A stretch of DNA of 40,419 nt from Nitrospirota bacterium (GTDB taxonomy: Bacteria > JACPQY01): NCBI GenBank assembly GCA_016190245.1, contig JACPQY010000023.1, forward strand, positions 1-40,419. The letters run 5' to 3'. The position numbers were made by a program, and so were the translations under genes. A model generated the notes under the pieces. That model saw nothing but the letters and a program-made list of their open reading frames with translations, was not told where the DNA came from and did no database searches. Below are positions 34,919 through 40,419 of this stretch, one piece after another (the stretch's first letter is position 1; every line of letters begins with the position of its first letter).

Positions 34919-36031
34919 GTGGCGTCCACCGCCCGCGTCCTCATCGCCGCGAGCGAGCTCGACTCCGACCTCTTCTACGCCACCCGCTTTCTCGCGCCGG
35001 ATCCCTTCACCTACGTCGAGATCCGCGGCCGAAAGACGCTGCTCCTGAACGAGCTCGAGGTGGACCGGGCGCGGAGGGAAGCAGCCGTGGATGAGGTCTT
35101 GTGCACGACAGATCTGCTGCGCAAAGGGCAGAAAGGGTCGCTCGTCCCCCTCGTCAACTTTCTCCGCCGTCACCAGGCGCGCGTCGTCGAGGTGCCATCC
35201 ACCTTCCCCATCGCACACGCCCGACATCTCGAGCGCCGCGGTGTTCGTGTGAGGTGCAAACCGTCAGCCCTCTTCTTCGAGGAAAGAATGACCAAGACGG
35301 CCGACGAGATCGAGGCCATCCGAGAGACGCAGCGCGCCACGGAGGCCGCCGTCGCCGACGCGCTCGATCTGCTCCACCGCGCCCGGATAGTGGACGGAAG
35401 GATCGAACACGAGGGGCAGACCGTCACCTGCGAGATGCTGAGGACCCGCATGGATCTGTTCCTCCACGAGCGCGGCTACCTCGCGGCGAATACGATCGTC
35501 GCTTCCGGGGCCGACGGCTGCGATCCGCATTGCCGCGGGACAGGCCCCGTCCGGCCTCATCAGTCCCTCGTGATCGACATTTTCCCCAGGTCACTTCGAA
35601 CCCGGTACTACTCCGACATGACGCGCACCGTCGTTAAGGGCCATCCCTCCCCCGAGCTCAAGCGGCTCTACCAGACCGTGCTGGACGGACAGCGGATGGG
35701 CCTCGGTGCCGTGCGGGCCGGCGCGGACGGCGCCAAGATCCACCGAGCCATACTCGACTACTTCACCCACAAAGGGTACAAGACCGGCCTCAAGGACGGC
35801 CGGATGCAGGGCTTCTTCCACGGAACCGGCCACGGCCTCGGCCTCGACATCCACGAGCCCCCGCGCCTCAGCCGCCTCGGGCAGCAGCTTGCCGAGAACA
35901 ATGTCGTAACGGTCGAACCGGGTCTCTACTACCCCGCGATCGGCGCCGTGCGCATCGAGGACACGGTGGTCGTTCGTGGCGGAGATTCGGAGAATCTCAC
36001 CTCGTTCCACAAAATCCTCGAAATCGAATAG
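34919..36031 (+). CDS. M24-family metallopeptidase (Xaa-Pro aminopeptidase-like)
   Basis: This 370-residue cytoplasmic protein has a creatinase-like N-terminal domain (residues 1-130) and a pita-bread catalytic domain. The five metal ligands are visible: Asp in LVIDIFPRS, Asp in YSDMTRTVV, His in GTGHGLGLDIHE, Glu in VTVEPGLYYP and Glu in RIEDTVVV. It probably removes N-terminal residues before proline. GTG 34919 was chosen because it follows the ilvD stop by 7 nt; the frame is open further upstream but overlaps ilvD. Convergent with the SGNH hydrolase gene. Confidence 0.9.
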   Translation: MASTARVLIAASELDSDLFYATRFLAPDPFTYVEIRGRKTLLLNELEVDRARREAAVDEVLCTTDLLRKGQKGSLVPLVNFLRRHQARVVEVPSTFPIAHARHLERRGVRVRCKPSALFFEERMTKTADEIEAIRETQRATEAAVADALDLLHRARIVDGRIEHEGQTVTCEMLRTRMDLFLHERGYLAANTIVASGADGCDPHCRGTGPVRPHQSLVIDIFPRSLRTRYYSDMTRTVVKGHPSPELKRLYQTVLDGQRMGLGAVRAGADGAKIHRAILDYFTHKGYKTGLKDGRMQGFFHGTGHGLGLDIHEPPRLSRLGQQLAENNVVTVEPGLYYPAIGAVRIEDTVVVRGGDSENLTSFHKILEIE

Positions 36032-36059
36032 CGTCGGTGTGTCCCGGCGCGGGCCTGAA

Positions 36060-37070
36060 TCAGTGTGCGGCCGCGGGTAGACCGAGCCCATGCTCGGACG
36101 CATAGTCCAAGAGAAAGGCCTCGAGGGCGCGACCGAAATGAGCGTGCCCTTCGCTCTTCCAATGGCCGTCCACGGGGAAGATCATGCTTCGCCACCGTTC
36201 GTCCGGAGGCAGAATCCCCCACCAGTCCTGGACGGCGATCCCTAACCCCTCGAGCCGCTGTGCCAGGACCCTCTTGCCGCGCACAAAAGCCTCGCTCCTC
36301 TCTTCCAAGGGCGACGTCGGCATGTAGAGCACCACGAGGCTGAAATCCTCCCTCCGAGCGACGTCCTGCATCCGCCGAAACAGATCCACGGTTACGTCCA
36401 GGGCTTTCTCCGAGATCCCCGCACGCAGACCCTCCCGACCTTCCACGTGTCCCAGGTATGTGTACCAAGCCCTCTTGACGGCGCAGTAGACATGAGAATG
36501 GGTGTTGAGCCACTCCCGGAGGCGGCTCTGCCGGTCGGTGGCGAGAACGAGAAAGCCGTCCTGCACCTGCAGCGACGTCTCGACGCCCACGTCGTTCCAA
36601 GCCAGGAGCACCAGGGCGAGATGAGGCCGATACAGCGGCGCCAAGTGGCTCAGCACCCCTAACTGGTTGACCGTGGCATAGCCGCTCACGGAAGTGTTGA
36701 AAAGGTCAACGTCGAGATACCGATCACGCAGGGCTCCTTCAGCGCGTTCGACGAGCCCCTCCCCTTCCTCCACGCCCTGCCCCATGCCGTACGAATCGCC
36801 CAGGACGAGGACTCGAAATCCGGCATCGGGATTCGGTTCCTCACCGCGAAAGCCATAGGAGTTGGCATGAATCGCATAGGAATACTCCGGTTGCGAGTGC
36901 CTCCCCACGAAGCCCGGCGTGAGGCGGTACCCTGTTGGCTCGAAGGGTTGAAACAGTCCCTTCTCGAACGAGTACAGGGGTTGGGGCGCGAAGAGGCGCA
37001 ATCCGAATTCCACCGTCAGCAATCCCGCGATGAGCCCCACCGACGACAAGAACAAAACACGGCGAACCAT
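36060..37070 (-). CDS. Membrane-anchored SGNH/GDSL hydrolase-like protein
   Basis: This 336-residue protein has an N-terminal hydrophobic segment (VLFLSSVGLIAGLLTVEFGLRLF) that anchors or exports it. VLVLGDSYGMGQGV holds the block I Ser, VLLAWNDVG is an Asn-containing block, and FPVDGHWKSEGHAHF supplies the Asp-His pair, so the triad appears complete. Such proteins are esterases or O-acyl modifying enzymes of envelope polysaccharides and lipids; the substrate is unknown. ATG 37070 follows a G-rich stretch; a GTG at 37106 would add 12 residues. It lies 48 nt after the coiled-coil gene on the same strand. Confidence 0.83.
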   Translation of the reverse strand: MVRRVLFLSSVGLIAGLLTVEFGLRLFAPQPLYSFEKGLFQPFEPTGYRLTPGFVGRHSQPEYSYAIHANSYGFRGEEPNPDAGFRVLVLGDSYGMGQGVEEGEGLVERAEGALRDRYLDVDLFNTSVSGYATVNQLGVLSHLAPLYRPHLALVLLAWNDVGVETSLQVQDGFLVLATDRQSRLREWLNTHSHVYCAVKRAWYTYLGHVEGREGLRAGISEKALDVTVDLFRRMQDVARREDFSLVVLYMPTSPLEERSEAFVRGKRVLAQRLEGLGIAVQDWWGILPPDERWRSMIFPVDGHWKSEGHAHFGRALEAFLLDYASEHGLGLPAAAH

Positions 37071-37118
37071 CGAGCCCCCCGATTTTCGAGCGGCCCCGGG
37101 ATTCACGATCGCGGGGCC

Positions 37119-38522
37119 CTAGGCGGATAGCTCATTCGCCCGGTCGTGGGCGTAGAGAGCCCACAGGCTGTGCGGGTCAATCTCCTCCGCCTTACGATAC
37201 AGCTCGCGCGCGGCGGCGCGATCCTTCTTGTGGGTGAACACGTCGCTGAGGAGCGCCAGGTTGTAGTAGCCGACTTGGCTCGGCCGGCTCTCTGCGAGGG
37301 AGCGATACTTCTGCAGAAGAATCTGAGCGGCCTCCGGCGTAGGTCTTCCCCCGGGGCAATCCGGTTCGTCCAGCAGTTCATCCCACCGCGGACCGATGTT
37401 TTCCTTGAATACGCGGTAGCTCGCCCCGGCGAGCGTCTTGCTCCCTTTCACCACGGAGGTCATCCAGAGAACATAGTCCGAGATGAAGCGCTCCGCAAAC
37501 TCCTCGAAGGACTCGAAACCCAGGCCGGCATCCAGGTAGGCCTTCTCGAGCGGGCCGCGCAAGCGGCTCTTGCGCCTCTCGCGCATGATCTCGATCTTGA
37601 ATTTCTGCTCCCTCTCGCGGACGGCCGCCAGATCCTCCCGCGTCATCCGCGCCTCCTCCCGGCGCCGCTCACGCTCGTACGTGTCCACTTGGTCAATGAA
37701 CGACCGGACCTCCTCCTCCTTGCGAAGCGCGGCCATCCCCGTAACGAGGGCATAGCCTACCGGCTTGGCCCCGAACACCGGCACCACGATGGCCTCGATC
37801 CGGCGTTTCGAGTACAACACGCCTCCGTTCTCGCCATCGTAGGGGACCATGAGGAGCGGTAAGTCCCCCTCCCGGAACCGGCGATCGAAGCGCCTCACCT
37901 CTTGGTAGGCCCGCGCCGCCTGTTCTCGCCGCGTCCATTCTGTTCCGAGGAGCGCGCTGTAGAACATTCCGTCCGTGGCCGAGCGGACCGCCGCCCGGAG
38001 GCTCTCGAAGGAATCCATCCATTCCCGAGTCTTCTGGGGGTTCTTGAGGGCAAACTCGATCCATTCCGCCACCGTTTGATGCACGAGCCGCGCCACAGGG
38101 TGGGTCTCCTCCAGGTCGGCCCGGAGCGCCTCCTCCAAGTCCGCGGGACTCAGGCCGGGACAGAAACCGTAGTCGAGGAGGAGCAGTTCGTCCGTCTCGA
38201 AGGCCTCGCCATTCGTCAGCTTGCGGCGGACTACGGCCTTGAGAATGTCCCAAAACTTCGTGCTGTGGATCTGGAAGAGTTGGCGGTGGCACCTCGCGAG
38301 CTCGTTATTGGCGTCCTCCCGCTTGAGTTTGAGGGGTTTGAGGCGGCTTTCCCTCTCATCGGCCTCGAGCAGTTTCCTGAGGCCGGTGTAGGTCTCCTCG
38401 ATCTCCGCCTCCCGCTTCAGCAAGGCCCGCACCTCGGCCTCCACGGTCTCGGCTTTTTTCCGGAGATCCTGAAAGGCTCGCACGAATTCCTCGATCAACT
38501 CCCCGACATGCTCCAAGCCCAT
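37119..38522 (-). CDS. Coiled-coil and TPR-tail protein, unknown function
   Basis: This 467-residue protein has no signal peptide or TM segment. Residues ~1-85 are a charged coiled coil (ELIEEFVRAFQDLRKKAETV and on). The middle is mostly helical, with a beta-rich stretch (GDLPLLMVPYDGENGGVLYS) and a second long charged helix (about 280-325, RERRREEARMTREDLAAVRE). The C-terminus carries TPR-like units (QVGYYNLALLSDVFTHKKD, AARELYRKAEEIDPHS). I do not recognise a family. ATG 38522 is preceded by gagaagag; a TTG four codons upstream is possible. Probably co-transcribed with the SGNH hydrolase gene. Confidence 0.75.
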   Translation of the reverse strand: MGLEHVGELIEEFVRAFQDLRKKAETVEAEVRALLKREAEIEETYTGLRKLLEADERESRLKPLKLKREDANNELARCHRQLFQIHSTKFWDILKAVVRRKLTNGEAFETDELLLLDYGFCPGLSPADLEEALRADLEETHPVARLVHQTVAEWIEFALKNPQKTREWMDSFESLRAAVRSATDGMFYSALLGTEWTRREQAARAYQEVRRFDRRFREGDLPLLMVPYDGENGGVLYSKRRIEAIVVPVFGAKPVGYALVTGMAALRKEEEVRSFIDQVDTYERERRREEARMTREDLAAVREREQKFKIEIMRERRKSRLRGPLEKAYLDAGLGFESFEEFAERFISDYVLWMTSVVKGSKTLAGASYRVFKENIGPRWDELLDEPDCPGGRPTPEAAQILLQKYRSLAESRPSQVGYYNLALLSDVFTHKKDRAAARELYRKAEEIDPHSLWALYAHDRANELSA

Positions 38523-38893
38523 GGCTCTTCTCAATGGGTCATGTCGAGCCCGAAGTCAAGCCGTTGACGCCATGGATCCCACCGGATTGTCCCGCCCCCC
38601 CCCCTCCTCACCCGCGCCGCTTGGCGGGTCTTCGACTTCCCGCGTGTCGTTGACTGCCCACGTCAAGATATCGCCATCCCTTCACCTCATTCGTTGACGC
38701 ATCACCTGCCCACGTGCTACACGGACTATGGTCGGTGCTCGACGGACGCTAAGTACTTGAAATCATGAATTCGTGCCGGGTTTTTCCGCCACATTGCAAA
38801 GATGATCGCAGACGCCCGTGCCACGGAGGGCACGGCATCCTGCGGGCGGGCGGGCAAGAAGGCCGGATGGACCAGGGGCCGAATCGTCCATAG
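38523..38893. other. Divergent intergenic region with TTGAC repeats and hairpin
   Basis: About 370 nt separate the coiled-coil gene (-) from the kinase gene (+). They contain cgttgac three times (38562, 38648, 38692 regions), a C10 run (38595-38604), two gcccacgt elements, and a hairpin ccgtgcc/ggcacgg (38817-38823 with 38830-38836). ttgacg (38694-38699) with ctacac (38717-38722) at 17-nt spacing is a possible plus-strand promoter. No coding region is evident. Confidence 0.5.
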
Positions 38894-40419
38894 GTGAACC
38901 TGGCCGGCGCGTTGTCGTTGTTGGTCTTCGCCACGGGGCTGTCGCCCACCGCCCACATGGACGCCGCCCTCTTCGCCACGCTCCGAGGACGGCGAAGTGA
39001 AGCGTTGTGGAGTCTCAGCGCCGCCCTCAAGCCCTTTGACGCCCCCCCCAAGTTTCGGATCGGAGACGATCCCGCTCGGTCTTCGCCCTCGTTCGACGAT
39101 TCCGAGTGGTCGGAGCGGGAAGCGGGGGCGGGTTGGCCCTCCATCACCATCCCCTTGCGAGGTGAACGTATCGGGTGGTACCGGCTGCGATTCGACACAG
39201 ACCCCAATCTCTCCGCCATCGCACCCTCACGCGCCGTCCTTGGCGCTCCGGGTACGACCAGCCTTCCTAGCGTCGAACCCGCTGTGTATCTTGGAAGAGT
39301 GGGCCAAAGCGACGAGGTCTTCCTGAATGGCGTCAAGATCGGGGGCGAAGGGGAGCTGGGACAAGGTTTCGTTCAGGCCTCCTGGACCGAGAGGGTGTAC
39401 CCCTTGCCGCGCAATCTCCTTCGTTCGGCCAAGGATGGCCTGTACCCGAAGCTCTCCAGTGATGCCAGGAAGGCATCACAGTCCTTCGCGAAGGGTGCGG
39501 ACAGGCCCAACATCCTGGCGGTCAGGGTGATGAACGTTTACGGCTCGGGCGGCCTGTTGGATTCGGACATCGGCGTGGGGGACTTCAGGTCGCTCCAGCT
39601 GGTCAAGGCGGCGCGTGAGAGCGCCCGGAAACAATTCGAGGGTGTCTTCCTGACCTTGACGGTGCTCCTCCTCCTGCTGATTTTGCTCCTCCAGTCAAGG
39701 AACCCCCAAGGGTTGGAGTATCTCTATTGCGCGATCCTGTTGCTCGCCTATGGCCTGGCGTTTGCGCTGGACAGCCAGCTTCTATACGACGCGGGCTTGA
39801 AAACGCACGGTGTCCAGAAGCTCGTGTTCATCCTGTGGTTCCTCGCGGTGGGCGCGGGTGGGATCCTGGCGGTCCGCGTATTCCAAGCGCCCCTGAAAGC
39901 AATGGCTCGCATCACCGCCGGAGGTTGCGTGCTTCTGTCCCTTGTCGCATGGTTTCTCCTCGACCGGTACTCCGGGGAGATTCTGATGCTCTCGCTCCCC
40001 TTGTACCTGCTGACCGCGGTGGTCTCCCTGGCAGCGAGTGTCAGAGGCATTCTTCTCCGCTACGCCGGCGCGTGGGCGGTGCTGACCGGTCTGGCGGTGC
40101 TCTTCACCGCCATCGGAATCGAATGGTCGGGGGCCTTCGGCTACACCTCCGTCCTCTCGAGGGTGCCGGCCTATCCGACCGATTTCGGCGTGGCGGTCAT
40201 GATGATCTGCATCATGTACACGATGGTGGCCCGATTCAGAACGGCCCGCGCGACCATCCAGTCGCTTTCCGCCCGCGTGATGGAGGCTCATGAAGAACAA
40301 AACCGGAAGCTGGCCCTGGAGTTGCACGATGAGCTTGGCCAGGGACTGACGGCTCTGAACTTGGATCTGTCCTGGCTGGAGCGACACCTCGCCCAGGGTG
40401 AAGCGCCCCAGCAGAAGAA
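38894..40419 (+). CDS. Sensor histidine kinase with jelly-roll ectodomain and 7 TM (partial)
   Basis: The frame is open to the right edge, so the C-terminal catalytic domain is cut off; 508 residues are visible. GTG 38894 directly follows an in-frame TAG and begins a hydrophobic signal-like segment (LAGALSLLVFATGL). Residues ~50-260 look like a galactose-binding-type jelly roll (SEWSEREAGAGWPSITIPL, GWYRLRF, LGRVGQSDEVFLNGVKIG, NILAVRVMNVYG). About seven TM helices follow (residues ~270-450), as in 7TMR-DISM receptors, then a HisKA_3 dimerisation box LALELHDELGQGLTAL with the phospho-acceptor His478. This is a NarL-class two-component kinase; the regulator should lie to the right. Confidence 0.85.
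   Translation, partial: MNLAGALSLLVFATGLSPTAHMDAALFATLRGRRSEALWSLSAALKPFDAPPKFRIGDDPARSSPSFDDSEWSEREAGAGWPSITIPLRGERIGWYRLRFDTDPNLSAIAPSRAVLGAPGTTSLPSVEPAVYLGRVGQSDEVFLNGVKIGGEGELGQGFVQASWTERVYPLPRNLLRSAKDGLYPKLSSDARKASQSFAKGADRPNILAVRVMNVYGSGGLLDSDIGVGDFRSLQLVKAARESARKQFEGVFLTLTVLLLLLILLLQSRNPQGLEYLYCAILLLAYGLAFALDSQLLYDAGLKTHGVQKLVFILWFLAVGAGGILAVRVFQAPLKAMARITAGGCVLLSLVAWFLLDRYSGEILMLSLPLYLLTAVVSLAASVRGILLRYAGAWAVLTGLAVLFTAIGIEWSGAFGYTSVLSRVPAYPTDFGVAVMMICIMYTMVARFRTARATIQSLSARVMEAHEEQNRKLALELHDELGQGLTALNLDLSWLERHLAQGEAPQQK

Noticed and set aside
33184-39810. Shared cgggcttgaaaacgc at about 33184 and 39794
   Set aside because: A 15-nt match, once upstream of ilvD and once inside the kinase gene; no further similarity around it, so probably chance.
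1-40419. tRNA, rRNA, CRISPR array, phage or insertion sequence
   Set aside because: I read the intergenic regions for cloverleaf sequences, regularly spaced repeats and transposase or integrase motifs and saw none.

Overview
This is a GC-rich window (about two thirds G+C by eye) from a Gram-negative bacterium. The evidence for an outer membrane is several beta-barrel outer-membrane proteins, a LapA/LapB-type LPS-control protein and an ExeA-type secretion ATPase. Gene content is chromosomal and housekeeping. The order hslV-hslU-argB-argD-argF-argG, as I recall it, resembles Geobacter-like deltaproteobacteria, so a deltaproteobacterial or related uncultured lineage is my best guess; the window alone cannot fix the phylum. 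Genes are tightly packed, with many ATGA/GTGA stop-start overlaps. I see no prophage, insertion sequence, CRISPR array, rRNA or tRNA.

Layout. Bases 1-231 hold a hairpin and a nested inverted repeat. 232-5758 (+) encode a DUF1302-like porin, a periplasmic transglutaminase-like protein, and an ABC ATPase with its 12-TM permease. 5796-6527 (+) is a crotonase-family enzyme. 6575-7624 (-) is an unusual LytR_C plus beta-barrel protein. 7961-11977 (+) encode a TPR protein, an ExeA-like AAA ATPase and a small outer-membrane protein. 22612 down to 12065 (-) reads as one ten-gene run: proA, nadD, rsfS, a lapA-lapB fusion, apgM, a phosphodiesterase, a membrane TPR/zinc-ribbon protein, a pseudopilin-like protein, phoH and ybeY. 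22675-25716 (+) is a DUF4175 protein. 32980 down to 25862 (-) is hslV, hslU, argB, argD, argF, argG and a sulfotransferase. 33226-36031 (+) is ilvD and an M24 peptidase. 38522 down to 36060 (-) is a coiled-coil/TPR protein and an SGNH hydrolase. 38894 to the right edge (+) is a truncated sensor histidine kinase.

Functional themes. Amino-acid biosynthesis is represented by proline (proA), arginine (argB, D, F, G; argH absent here) and branched-chain amino acids (ilvD). Protein quality control and ribosome biogenesis are represented by hslVU, rsfS, ybeY and phoH. Envelope functions include the porins, the ABC exporter, LapAB, the DUF4175 protein and the ExeA group. NAD synthesis (nadD) and glycolysis (apgM) sit inside the long minus-strand operon.

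The most unusual features are the nested inverted repeat at 82-229, whose two diverged halves keep their hairpins through paired base changes; dispersed palindromes at 11988-12092 and 17505-17610, the first of which supplies the C-terminus of ybeY; long C-tracts found only on the plus strand; promoter-like boxes so close to start codons that leaderless transcription is likely; and the LytR_C/barrel and LapA/LapB fusions. I did not find a clear new multi-gene defence or mobile system.
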